Origin: CAMDBL01 sp964498125
Lineage (GTDB): Bacteria; Pseudomonadota; Alphaproteobacteria; Rhizobiales; Hyphomicrobiaceae
NCBI GenBank assembly: GCA_964498125.1
Contig: CAZCGE010000092.1
Span: 1 to 29,946, forward strand
DNA length: 29,946 bases
Direction of reading: 5' to 3'
Position numbers and translations under genes: made by a program. A model generated the notes under the pieces. It searched no databases, was not told the DNA's origin, and saw only the letters and a program-made list of their open reading frames with translations. Below, piece by piece: positions 8,017 through 16,477 of the stretch. Numbering within the stretch: the first letter of the stretch is position 1; the number at the start of each line of letters is the position of its first letter.

Positions 8017-8045
8017 TTGACGTCGGCGCTCGCGTTCTCTCTATA
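8017..8045 (+). promoter_or_regulatory. Promoter of RNase P RNA gene
   Basis: TTGACG at 8017-8022 is a good -35 element. A weak -10, TCTATA, lies at 8040-8045 after a 17-bp spacer. Transcription would then begin near 8051, which is where the first helix of the RNase P RNA starts. Confidence 0.65.
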
Positions 8046-8050
8046 GGGGG

Positions 8051-8483
<433 letters not shown>

Positions 8484-8563
8484 ATTATCAAGACGCGAGG
8501 GCGGCGGCGGCCTGGATTGCCGGGTTTCGCAGCCCACTGCCGTGGCATGCGGTTGGTCCCGTG

Positions 8564-11500
8564 TCAGCCCGCGGTGTCGAGCTGCGCGCGTGTCTTCCAG
8601 GCCTCGCCCGCCATGTGTGTGTCGTTGATCATCGGGCTGTACGGCTTGGGGTTGAAGCCGGCGGCGAGGTTCTCGGCGCTGGCGATTTCGGTGCCGCTCA
8701 GCTTGCCGCGCAACAGGTTCATCCGGCGCAGCGCCTCCCGATCACCCGCGCGGCTGGCGATAGAGAACCACTTGTAGGCCTGCAGCACGTCTTTCTTCAT
8801 TCCGATCCCACCTTCGCTGAGAATGGCCAGATTGAATTGGCTGTCGGCCAAGCCGTGCTCTGCTGCGAGCGTAAACCAACGTGCGGCGGTGGCGTAGTCC
8901 GCTGAGTTGCCCTCGCGTCCCGCGCTCAGAACGGCCAGATTATGCATGGCTTTGATGTGGCCTGCGTCAGCTGCGCGCTGATACCAGATGCGCGCGCGGG
9001 CGATGTCGGCTTTCACGCCCAGGCCGCGCTCATAATGTGTGGCAAGCCGATATTGTGCGGTAGCATTACCCTGGCTTGCCGAGCGCTGAAACCAGCGTAC
9101 GGCCTGCGCGAGGTCCTGCTGGATTCCCTTGCCTTCGGCGAACCGCACCGCCACCTCGAACTGTGCGGAAGGATCACCTTTGGCGGCGGCATGACGCAAA
9201 GATGCCGGACCAATAGTGAACGGCGGCATCTCGACGGGCACTGAGCGTGCTTCGGCGTCGGGATCAGCTTCGTTTTGGTCGCGTGTCGTAGTTGTGGCCT
9301 TGACGAGCGGCAGCGCAATTGCAACAGCGCCAAACTCCTGCTGTGCCTCGATCTGCGACTGACCAAGGCGTGCGTTGAGTTCCGCCAGCCGTTGGCGTTC
9401 CCTCAAGCGGCTAGCATCCAGCATCGTGATTTGCGGATTGCGATTGAGAATGATCCCGGGAAAGGCCTGCTGGGACCCGTTGATTTCATGGATTTCCGCC
9501 CGGTCCTGCGGCGCGCTGATTTCCGGTGCATCGTCCGTGGATGCAACGCTCGTGTCTGGCGCCGGCAGGCCTTGGCCGGAATGATACGATTGCTTGTCGC
9601 TGGGCCCAGTTTGGATGGCATCGGGCCCGGACGCAGCCGGAGTCTTGGGTAGCAGGAAGAACAACGCGGCGCTGAGCAGCACGAGGACGAACGTGCCCAT
9701 CAGGATGTAGCGCGTGAGCTTGCCCATCTTGGACTTGTTCTTGTTGGCCAATGCCTTGGCTTGCTCTTGGGCCTCGCGCTTGGCCGCAGCCACCTGCATG
9801 GCGCGCCGCGCCTCGGCAATGAGTTGTTCGCGGGACATCTCGGCCCGCACCTTGGGGCGGTCATTTTCGCTATCCTGCGGCTCCGAGTAGACCTGAGGCA
9901 TGGCAGCGGGCGGTACCACGAGCTGCGGCTGAACCTGCTGGCGCTCGGCTGCGACCGGTCCAGCGGCATAGGCTGCGGGCTGCTGCTCGGCTCTGGACGC
10001 ATCATCGGGCGCCGGTGCGTTCTGCCAGTCGGCCCCGGGGGGGTGATACGGCGCCTCGGCTATCGGCTCGGGCGTCACATAGGAGGGTTTTGGCTGGGGT
10101 GGCCGCCGCAATGCCGGCTCAGCTTCCGGCTCCGGCCGTGCATACGTTGCCTCAGGCCACGGCGCGGGCTGGTTCGCGGTATCGGCGGCAGGGTGACCAG
10201 GATCCACATAGGCCGGCACTGGCTTCTCGGCGTCGATTGGGTACCGCTGCGCAGTCGCGCCGGTGTCGTGCCGCAGGTCGGGAGCCGGCTCTTGTTCGAA
10301 CTCGAGCGGCTGCGGCGCATCGTCCAGGTCGATGGCGACGTCAGTCGGCTTGGGAGCCACTTCGATGGCATCCACCCGGTCGAGCAGCTGGACCATCGCC
10401 TGCTGCAAGGAATCCAGTACGCCGGCTGTCTGTTCCTCGCCTTGGCGCCGCTCGGCCATGAACGCATCGAGCAGATCGTGCAACTCGGCCAGCTGACGGG
10501 ACTTGTCCGGTTGCGTTGCTGTCGCCGATGCCAAGCTGGCGAATTGCCTGGCGGCCTGTTCGCAGGCCTGCGCGGCGGCCGCATCGGCAATGCGCTTGGC
10601 ATCGTCTTGCGTCGGCGCGAATTGCTGCAGTAGGGCTGACAGGCGCTGTTCCGAAAGTTTTTCGGTCACCTCGCTGAGCTGGGCTTCAATCGTGTCGAGG
10701 CGCTGGAGCTGCAATTGAGCTTGCTCGACCTGCTCAACCAGTGTGTCCAGATGCGTGCCGAAGTGCTTCAGGTCCTCGAAATCGGCGCGCGTTGCGACAC
10801 CGTCGAGCATGTGGCTGAAATGCGTCTCCAGCTGCTCGAGGCGGCTGTCGAGTGCGGCCGTAGCGTCATTCGCGTGCAGTTCGGCCAGAGACTGCTCGAT
10901 GCGATTGGCAATTTCGGCAAAGCGCTCCTCCAGCCATTCGCGCTCAATTCCATCGGCTGCACCCAGGGCCGGTATCGCCGGTGCTGCTTGCGGCTGGGCA
11001 AGTCCGCTCGGGAAATCGCTGGCAGTGGCAAAGGACCGGGATTGGGCCCGGTGGGATGGCCGGTGTTCGGTGTCCGCCGGGGTGGCTGCATGATCATAGT
11101 CGACCCCCGCTGCGCTTTCGCAGGCCGACGTCAACGCCTCGGCGGAAGCTGGATCCCACGGCTGATCATCAACGTCGCGGTTTAGCATGCCGTCCGTGCC
11201 GGCGGCCTCGCTGGCAAGGCCGGAGCGAGCCCAGTGGAGGTCGGACCGCCAGGGTGCGTCGATGTGCTCGTCGGCGGCGGGGCGGGTCGCATGCGCTGGA
11301 GTTGGCATCGGCAATTCGTCGATCAATGCCGCCTGCATCTTGGCTAAGGCGTGCTCCGTCAACGCGTCGGTGTGGAGCCCGCTCTCAGCCTGTTCCGCCG
11401 CGAATTCGCTGATGCCCGAAGATGCCTCGGCGGCTTCCCTGGCGGCCGTCCTGTCGCTATGGCCTCGAGAAATACGCGACGCAATTTGCGTCAGCCCGTC

Positions 11501-11758
11501 CTCGATGCGTTCGAAAGATGGGGCAAATTCATTGGGGACCAGGGGGCGGATCGAGCTGGCATCCCGGCCAAGGTTTGCCACGCGCGCCTGCATGTGACGC
11601 AGCGCCTCGTCATGCCGGCGATCCGCATCCGAAATCAACGCCGTGATGTTCTGCAGGATGCCCTTGATCTCGGGAGTTGGCGCTATGCCCGTTCGCGAGA
11701 AACCGGCAGCGCTCTCTGGGCGTTCCGTCAGCCTCTTTTGGAGGTCAGTCGCCGACAT
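8564..11758 (-). CDS. Large one-pass membrane protein with C-terminal Sel1 repeats
   Basis: A 1064-residue protein. The N-terminal cytoplasmic part (1 to about 680) has coiled-coil-rich segments and a long proline- and alanine-rich region around 520-640. A single membrane segment, MGTFVLVLLSAALFFLL, lies near 684-704, after a lysine-rich stop. Four 36-residue Sel1 repeats follow at about 862-897, 898-933, 934-969 and 970-1005, then a short tail. This layout (coiled coil, one span, periplasmic Sel1) recalls PodJ-like polar localisation proteins of alphaproteobacteria, but no sequence identity can be claimed. ATG at 11758 is preferred over 11794 because GAGGAG lies just upstream. It is divergent from the small exported protein at 12108. 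Confidence 0.85.
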   Translation of the reverse strand: MSATDLQKRLTERPESAAGFSRTGIAPTPEIKGILQNITALISDADRRHDEALRHMQARVANLGRDASSIRPLVPNEFAPSFERIEDGLTQIASRISRGHSDRTAAREAAEASSGISEFAAEQAESGLHTDALTEHALAKMQAALIDELPMPTPAHATRPAADEHIDAPWRSDLHWARSGLASEAAGTDGMLNRDVDDQPWDPASAEALTSACESAAGVDYDHAATPADTEHRPSHRAQSRSFATASDFPSGLAQPQAAPAIPALGAADGIEREWLEERFAEIANRIEQSLAELHANDATAALDSRLEQLETHFSHMLDGVATRADFEDLKHFGTHLDTLVEQVEQAQLQLQRLDTIEAQLSEVTEKLSEQRLSALLQQFAPTQDDAKRIADAAAAQACEQAARQFASLASATATQPDKSRQLAELHDLLDAFMAERRQGEEQTAGVLDSLQQAMVQLLDRVDAIEVAPKPTDVAIDLDDAPQPLEFEQEPAPDLRHDTGATAQRYPIDAEKPVPAYVDPGHPAADTANQPAPWPEATYARPEPEAEPALRRPPQPKPSYVTPEPIAEAPYHPPGADWQNAPAPDDASRAEQQPAAYAAGPVAAERQQVQPQLVVPPAAMPQVYSEPQDSENDRPKVRAEMSREQLIAEARRAMQVAAAKREAQEQAKALANKNKSKMGKLTRYILMGTFVLVLLSAALFFLLPKTPAASGPDAIQTGPSDKQSYHSGQGLPAPDTSVASTDDAPEISAPQDRAEIHEINGSQQAFPGIILNRNPQITMLDASRLRERQRLAELNARLGQSQIEAQQEFGAVAIALPLVKATTTTRDQNEADPDAEARSVPVEMPPFTIGPASLRHAAAKGDPSAQFEVAVRFAEGKGIQQDLAQAVRWFQRSASQGNATAQYRLATHYERGLGVKADIARARIWYQRAADAGHIKAMHNLAVLSAGREGNSADYATAARWFTLAAEHGLADSQFNLAILSEGGIGMKKDVLQAYKWFSIASRAGDREALRRMNLLRGKLSGTEIASAENLAAGFNPKPYSPMINDTHMAGEAWKTRAQLDTAG

Positions 11759-12107
11759 TGCCGTTCTCCTCGTCGCTTCGTACGTACTCTGCATCGCCCT
11801 CCCCCAGATACTCGCCGAAAATGACCTGGCCCTGGCGGCCTGGCCCTCGAGTGCAGGGAGGATGTGATCTCAGAGGTCCGAAGCGGCACGAGGACAGACC
11901 CTTGGACACAACCATTTCGTGTTGCAGTAAATGTTCCGTAAATTCACGGTGTCCGGATCAATGAATTGTGGCGGCTCTGCTGTCGCGCAGGGCCAAAACT
12001 CGGGCGATTCGCGGGATGTCAAGATGGTAAATGAAAATTCTGCGCCAAAGTTCAGACGCAACGTTGTGGGACCAGTTGGGTCATCGAATGGGCGCACGGA
12101 GATGGCG
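11759..12107. other. Intergenic region between divergent genes
   Basis: About 350 bp with no convincing gene. It must hold the promoters of both neighbours. An AT-rich part lies at about 11920-11965, where TTTAC occurs twice on the minus strand within 17 bp. I cannot assign clear -35 and -10 elements. Confidence 0.4.
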
Positions 12108-12575
12108 ATGAAGCGGCTGGCGGTCACATTTTTGGCACTGGTCGCGATGGCGACCACATCGGCGATGGCACAAACATCGGATCGGCCGGGTCGCTACAGC
12201 ATGGCTCCCGCCGCCGGTGGGGGCTTTGCCCGCCTCGACACCGAAACCGGCCAGATTTCCATCTGCCAGCCGCGTGGCGGCGAGTGGGCATGCAGTGCGA
12301 TGGAAGATGATGGCCGCAAGCTGCGCGCCGACAATGATCGGCTCGCCATTGAAAACCGCAGGTTGAAAGAGGAGCTTCGCCGCTACGAGGATGCCGCCGT
12401 CGGCAGTCCAGGCCGCCTGGGCAAAGACCCGAGGGCGGAAAGGCATGGCGGCCAACTCACCTTGCCCAGCGAGCAAGACCTCGACAATGCCTTCAGCTAT
12501 GTCGAGCGCATGCTCAAGAAATTTCGCGAAAAACTCAAAGACCTGGAGGATGACAGAGGTGGCGCGCCGCTGTGA
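12108..12575 (+). CDS. Small exported coiled-coil protein, unknown function
   Basis: A 155-residue protein. Residues 1-21 form a signal peptide (MKRLAVTFLALVAMATTSAM then A, before Gln22). Residues 30-62 hold a short beta-rich part with two cysteines (CQPRGGEWAC, 53-62). Residues 67-95 form a strong charged coiled coil, and a second helical part follows at 123-150. No known enzyme motif is seen. Small proteins of this kind are common and uncharacterised in Rhizobiales. ATG at 12108 is chosen because GGAG lies six bases upstream; the ATG six bases earlier is less well spaced. It ends 32 bp before a strong hairpin. Confidence 0.75.
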   Translation: MKRLAVTFLALVAMATTSAMAQTSDRPGRYSMAPAAGGGFARLDTETGQISICQPRGGEWACSAMEDDGRKLRADNDRLAIENRRLKEELRRYEDAAVGSPGRLGKDPRAERHGGQLTLPSEQDLDNAFSYVERMLKKFREKLKDLEDDRGGAPL

Positions 12576-12606
12576 TCGGGAAACGGACGCGGCGACGGCA
12601 AAATGA

Positions 12607-12638
12607 CCCGGGCCCTTGTCTGCCGACAGGGGCCCGGG
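12607..12638. terminator. Strong hairpin between convergent genes
   Basis: A 14-bp stem, CCCGGGCCCTTGTC pairing with GACAGGGGCCCGGG through one G-U wobble, with a four-base loop TGCC. It lies between the ends of the exported protein (+) and the cupin (-). There is no U-tract, so it may act as a bidirectional hairpin or protect both transcript ends. Confidence 0.8.
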
Positions 12639-12650
12639 GATCGCGGAACG

Positions 12651-13055
12651 TCACGCCGGTTGGGCGTTGTAGTCCGCGTCCTGGACTTTCTCCATCCAGG
12701 TGACAGCCGAGCCGTCCAGCGCCTCCTGCAGAGCAAGGTGCACCAGGCCCGTCGTGGGCGCGGCGCCATGCCAGTGCTTTTCACCCGGCGGGATCCAGAC
12801 CGTATCTCCGGCCTTGATCTCGCGGACGGGCTCGCCCAATTTTTGCACGCGGCCGACGCCAGATAGCACATGCAACGTCTGGCCCAGCGGGTGGGTGTGC
12901 CAGGCTGTGCGCGCACCCGGCTCGAAGGAGACGCGGTTGGCGCGGACGCGAGCCGGCGCTGGGGCGTCAATGATCGGGTCCTGCCAGACGGTTCCCGTGA
13001 ACCATTCGGCCGGGCCGCGACGGGTCGGCTTGCTGCCGGCGGGATGAATGTCCAT
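12651..13055 (-). CDS. Single-domain cupin protein
   Basis: A 134-residue cupin. Motif 1 reads GARTAWHTHPLGQTLHVLSG, with His53, His55 and His62; the usual Glu is replaced by Gln59. Motif 2 is PPGEKHWHG, with His94 and His96. It therefore keeps enough ligands for a metal but with a changed set. Relatives occur as small quercetinase-like or carboxymuconolactone-associated proteins. AGGTG lies upstream of the ATG. It is the last gene of a minus-strand run that extends back to sufA. The substrate is unknown. Confidence 0.85.
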   Translation of the reverse strand: MDIHPAGSKPTRRGPAEWFTGTVWQDPIIDAPAPARVRANRVSFEPGARTAWHTHPLGQTLHVLSGVGRVQKLGEPVREIKAGDTVWIPPGEKHWHGAAPTTGLVHLALQEALDGSAVTWMEKVQDADYNAQPA

Positions 13056-13096
13056 GTGTCACCTGTTCCAAGTTGCGGACGACGTTGCGGCGGACC

Positions 13097-13393
13097 TTAG
13101 CCCGCGTAGCCCTCGATAATCACCAGATCGATATCGGCGCCGCCGTCACGGATTTTGGCGGCGACTTGATATTCGGGCGAGTCATGGCAAGCCTTGGCCT
13201 GGGCGTAGCTGTCGAACTCGATGACGACATGGCGCGTGCGGCCGGCCAGGCCCCGCAGCGTCTGCGATGCGCCGCCGCGCACGATGAACCGGCCGCCGTA
13301 TTTGGCGAAGGCAATGCCGTTGGCGGCGACGTACTCCTTGTAGCGGTCGGGGTTGGTCACCGTGACGTGGGCGATCCAATAGCCTTTGGGCAT
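13097..13393 (-). CDS. DUF1330 family protein
   Basis: A 98-residue protein of the DUF1330 ferredoxin-like dimeric alpha-beta-barrel family. It begins MPKGYWIAHVTVTNPDRYKE and contains the family pattern FAKYGGRFIVRGG and FDSYAQAKACHDSPEYQ. No catalytic role is established for the family. AAGGAG upstream fixes the start at 13393; the longer open frame above it overlaps the neighbouring gene and is not coding. The cupin gene follows after 41 bp. Confidence 0.9.
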   Translation of the reverse strand: MPKGYWIAHVTVTNPDRYKEYVAANGIAFAKYGGRFIVRGGASQTLRGLAGRTRHVVIEFDSYAQAKACHDSPEYQVAAKIRDGGADIDLVIIEGYAG

Positions 13394-13422
13394 TTTGGGA
13401 ACTCCTTGGGTGGTTCGATGGT

Positions 13423-14148
13423 TCAGCTCTCTTGATTGTCTGCCGGCTTGGCCCAGCCCAGGATGATCGCCGCGTAGCCATAGAGGGCGAGGAGCGACAG
13501 CAGCGCAATGGTGCCGTGGCCAGCGAGGCGGAGGAGGTTGCCGTCCACGTGCAATTCGCTGGCGATGCGGACGAAAAAGTAGAAGCCGAGCATGCCGGTC
13601 AGCAGCAGCACGTAGAAATAGCGGATCGGCACCTGCATCGGCGCGCGGTGTTGTGCGTACCAATGGCCTTCCCGCGCAAAGGCCACGCTCCAGCGGCCGA
13701 TCTGCATCTCGGTGCGCACTTCGTCCTCGAGGCGGTAGATATAGTGGTAGTAACGGAAGATCGTCGATGTGAGATTAGTGATGTTCAGCATCAGGTAGAG
13801 CACGATGACCGAGATGATGCCGTCGAAAGCGTCGTGCGGGAATTGCTGGGCGAATTCCTTCAGCTCCTTCGAATCGCGTCCGCAGTCCTGCCCCTTCACT
13901 GCATAGCACAGCACCGTGAGCAGGAACGTGTTGCGGGGCGCGGACGCCGTCTTGCTCAGCTCGGAATTCAGGCTCGGCAGGTTCCAGGATCGCTCCCCGA
14001 ACGCGCGCGGGTCGTAGCTGATCAGCGCGGCGATCGCCAGCGTGGTGATCAGCAGCAGGAAGGCGCGATTGCGCTCCTTCCAGTACTTGTAGGTCAGATC
14101 GTAAGTCTGATGGTAGTGCTCGGCCAGCGCCGCGCCGCGCTCCGTCAT
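13423..14148 (-). CDS. Four-span membrane protein, unknown function
   Basis: A 241-residue protein with predicted membrane spans at about 29-45, 108-126, 176-193 and 212-232. A hydrophilic N-terminus (HYHQTYDLTYKYWKERN) and a soluble part at 127-170 rich in aromatic and charged residues are notable. Two cysteines (81 and 89) lie in the loop after the first span. I do not recognise the family. The start of the first span after an H-x-x-Y-x-L-T-x-x-W pattern weakly recalls SLATT-type 2TM effectors, but the match is too loose to claim. The gene lies 28 bp after an MBL-fold gene and 30 bp before a DUF1330 gene. Confidence 0.8.
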   Translation of the reverse strand: MTERGAALAEHYHQTYDLTYKYWKERNRAFLLLITTLAIAALISYDPRAFGERSWNLPSLNSELSKTASAPRNTFLLTVLCYAVKGQDCGRDSKELKEFAQQFPHDAFDGIISVIVLYLMLNITNLTSTIFRYYHYIYRLEDEVRTEMQIGRWSVAFAREGHWYAQHRAPMQVPIRYFYVLLLTGMLGFYFFVRIASELHVDGNLLRLAGHGTIALLSLLALYGYAAIILGWAKPADNQES

Positions 14149-14175
14149 GGCTCACCCCTCGCCTTTTTCTCCGCG

Positions 14176-14847
14176 TCAGACCAGAAACGGGTTGCTCGCG
14201 CGCTCCTCGCCGATGGTGCTCATCGGCCCATGGCCGCAGATGAAGGCGTAGTCGTCGCCAAGCGGCAGCAGCTTGGTCTTGATGGCGTTGATCAGCGCCG
14301 CATGATCACCGTAGGGAAAGTCGGTGCGGCCGATCGAGCCTTGGAACAGCACATCGCCCATCTGGATGAAACGCTGCGCGTGATTGACGTAGACCAGCGA
14401 GCCGGGCGAATGGCCGGGGCAGTGCAGGACCTCGAACACGTGGCCACCGACGGTGACGGTGTCGCCCTCCACGAGCCAGCGGTCGGAGGCGACATTGCGG
14501 GCCGGGATGCCCATGCTCTGGCCCTGCGTGACCAGGTTGTCCATCAGGAACTTGTCGGCCAGGTGCGGGCCCTCGATCGGTACCCCCAGCGCCTCTTTCA
14601 GCTCGGCGGCGCCGGCGGCGTGATCGATGTGGCCATGCGTGATCAGGATTTTCTCGATCGCGAGGTCTTCGTTGTCGATCGCCGCCCGAATGCGCTCGAC
14701 ATCGCCGCCGGGATCGACCACCGCGCCGACCTTGCTGGCCGTGTCCCACAGCAGCGTGCAGTTCTGCATGAACGCCGTCACCGGAATGATGCCGGCGGCC
14801 AAGGTGGGCGCGCCGCTCGGGGGCGTATCGTCGTTGGCTGGCATCAT
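14176..14847 (-). CDS. Glyoxalase II-like MBL-fold hydrolase
   Basis: A 223-residue MBL-fold hydrolase of the YcbL/glyoxalase II-like group. Zinc ligands are HGHIDH (71-76), His146 in CPGHSPG, Asp165 in MGDVLF and His206 in CGHGP. The QNCTLLWD strand at 28-35 is typical of this group. Likely role is thioester hydrolysis in the cytoplasm. The start at 14847 is preferred: GGAG lies upstream, and the longer frame to 14970 lacks family sequence and overlaps the previous gene. A second ATG follows directly at 14844. Confidence 0.9.
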   Translation of the reverse strand: MMPANDDTPPSGAPTLAAGIIPVTAFMQNCTLLWDTASKVGAVVDPGGDVERIRAAIDNEDLAIEKILITHGHIDHAAGAAELKEALGVPIEGPHLADKFLMDNLVTQGQSMGIPARNVASDRWLVEGDTVTVGGHVFEVLHCPGHSPGSLVYVNHAQRFIQMGDVLFQGSIGRTDFPYGDHAALINAIKTKLLPLGDDYAFICGHGPMSTIGEERASNPFLV

Positions 14848-14966
14848 TGGGGCTCCGGCAGGCTCGAGCATGCGCAAGGGATTTCGGTCAAGATGGAACG
14901 CGCCGCCGCCAATGTCGAGACGCATCATCGCCTGCAAGCAGGTGGCGGATACCGCGGCACCTGCCT

Positions 14967-15326
14967 TCAATGCCGTTTCGGTTTTTTCACTCCGCCGACT
15001 GCCGCGCGCCGCGCAACTGCGAGCGCGATCCGCGCCCAGGCGACCATCGCGTCGGGGTCGTCGTGCAGCCGCTCGGGTGCGCGCCAGTAGGACATGGTGA
15101 TTGGCTTGCTCTTGCCGTCGTAGACGAACGGCCCGAGCCCCTCGGCCTCGTAGGCGGCCTTGCTGGCATCATCCGCCTTGAGGAATAGCACGTCGTCGGC
15201 GATCAGGCCGAACATGACGCCATCCGCGTACACGCCGGCGCCGCCGAACATGCGCTTGATCGTGACCGGCCCAAGGCCGGCGAGGCTTTCGATCAGTTGG
15301 GCGATGAAGCTGGCAGAGGCGGTCAT
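14967..15326 (-). CDS. TfoX N-terminal domain protein
   Basis: A 119-residue protein made of a single TfoX N-terminal-like domain, with the hallmark IKRMFGGAGVYADGVMFGLI at 23-42 and YWRAPE later. The competence regulator TfoX of gamma-proteobacteria is larger, with a second domain, so a competence role should not be assumed. The domain ends in a basic tail (KKPKRH). It follows the DUF924 gene by 18 bp. Confidence 0.9.
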   Translation of the reverse strand: MTASASFIAQLIESLAGLGPVTIKRMFGGAGVYADGVMFGLIADDVLFLKADDASKAAYEAEGLGPFVYDGKSKPITMSYWRAPERLHDDPDAMVAWARIALAVARRAAVGGVKKPKRH

Positions 15327-15344
15327 GGGTGGCCTTCGTTTGCC

Positions 15345-15908
15345 TCAGAACGCACTGTTCGGCTCCTGCAGAAACGCCGTTTCCTCCTCCGTCGAGGTTT
15401 GCCCCAGGATCGCATTGCGATGCGGGAAGCGGCCGAAGCGGATGATGATTTCCTGGTGGCGGACGGCGAAGCTGGTCAGCTCGGCGTCGCCCAGCTCCGA
15501 GAACATCCGCACCGAGGTCGCCTGATCGGCAACGTTCTCGCTGTGCTCGAACGGCAGGTAGACGAACAGGCGCTGGTGCGGGGTCATGGGCTGGTCGAGC
15601 CCCTGCGCAACGGCCAGCCGGGCCAGTGCGAGCGCTTGGCGGTCGGTGGCGAAAGCGCGTGGCGTGCCGCGGAACATGTTGCGCGGGAACTGGTCGAGCA
15701 CGATGATGCGGGCGAGAATTTCGCGCGGCTCCAGGGATGCGTCCGACCCTATCGGGCTGCCGCCTTCGCCAGCGTGCCGCTCGTACAGATCGCGATACCG
15801 CCGGCCGATCTCGGCGTCGACCGCGTCGTCTTTCTTGAACCACTGCTTCGGCGTGAGCGCGCCGAACCAGAACGCGAGCACATCCGCGACCCACGTCTCC
15901 GCGCCCAT
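15345..15908 (-). CDS. DUF924 family protein
   Basis: A 187-residue helical protein of the DUF924 family. Landmarks are VLAFWFG near the N-terminus, WFKKDDAVDAEI, LDQFPRNMFRGTPRAF near the middle, and YLPFEHSE. Members are TPR-like by fold and have no settled function. Its ATG overlaps the stop of sufA in the sequence TGATG, so translation is probably coupled to sufA. The genome context therefore places it in the same transcript as an iron-sulfur assembly gene, which may be only operon hitch-hiking. Confidence 0.9.
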   Translation of the reverse strand: MGAETWVADVLAFWFGALTPKQWFKKDDAVDAEIGRRYRDLYERHAGEGGSPIGSDASLEPREILARIIVLDQFPRNMFRGTPRAFATDRQALALARLAVAQGLDQPMTPHQRLFVYLPFEHSENVADQATSVRMFSELGDAELTSFAVRHQEIIIRFGRFPHRNAILGQTSTEEETAFLQEPNSAF

Positions 15909-16318
15909 CACCCCTTCAGCGCCTCGAGCTGCTCCTTGGGGGCAGCCTCGAGCTTGATGCTCTCGCCGCAGCCGCAGGCGCTCTTCTGGTTGGGGTTGGA
16001 GAAGACGAACTTCGAGCTGAGCTTGTCGACCTGGTAGTCCATTTCGCTGCCGAGCAGGAATAGGATGGCCTTGGGGTCGATCAGGATCTTGACGCCCCTG
16101 TCCTCGACCACCTCGTCGAAGCGATCCTGGGTCTCGGCCCAATCAATGGTATATTCCATGCCGGCGCAGCCACCGTTTTTGACGCCGAGGCGCAGGCCGA
16201 TCACAGCCGGCCTTCCGGTCATGATCTGGCGCACGCGCTCAGCCGCGGCCTCGGTCAGCGTCATGACCTTGGGCCGAGGACGGCGCGGTGGTGCGGAAGT
16301 GACGTGCGTCGTGCTCAT
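15908..16318 (-). CDS. sufA: A-type iron-sulfur carrier protein
   Basis: A 136-residue A-type carrier that accepts or passes on Fe-S clusters. The three cysteines are at 51 (GGCAG), 115 and 117 (ACGCG). LTEAAAERVR near residue 21 and DPKAILFLLGSEMDY (81-95) are family landmarks. A basic, proline-rich N-terminal extension of about 18 residues is present. SufA, IscA and ErpA cannot be told apart with certainty; the position at the end of the suf locus favours SufA. It is parted from sufT by a membrane-protein frame on the other strand, so it must have its own promoter; TATATT on the minus strand near 16353-16358 could be its -10. Confidence 0.92.
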   Translation of the reverse strand: MSTTHVTSAPPRRPRPKVMTLTEAAAERVRQIMTGRPAVIGLRLGVKNGGCAGMEYTIDWAETQDRFDEVVEDRGVKILIDPKAILFLLGSEMDYQVDKLSSKFVFSNPNQKSACGCGESIKLEAAPKEQLEALKG

Positions 16319-16439
16319 GCGGTGTCGATCCTGGTTCAGTCAGGCCCACCCGACAATATAGCGCTGATTTGCCAAATTGCGAGCAATGCTTGGCTGGCTC
16401 GGCTGTCGGACGCTCCTTAACCCGCCGGCAAACTTTATC

Positions 16440-16477
16440 TGCAACACTTGCCGGATGATGACTTGTAACGTGTTGCA
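16440..16477. promoter_or_regulatory. Inverted repeat at the start of the membrane-protein gene
   Basis: TGCAACAC at 16440-16447 faces GTGTTGCA at 16470-16477 as perfect 8-bp arms with 22 bases between them. It overlaps the proposed start of the membrane protein and lies upstream of sufA on the other strand. It could be an operator; the pattern is not one I can name. Confidence 0.35.
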
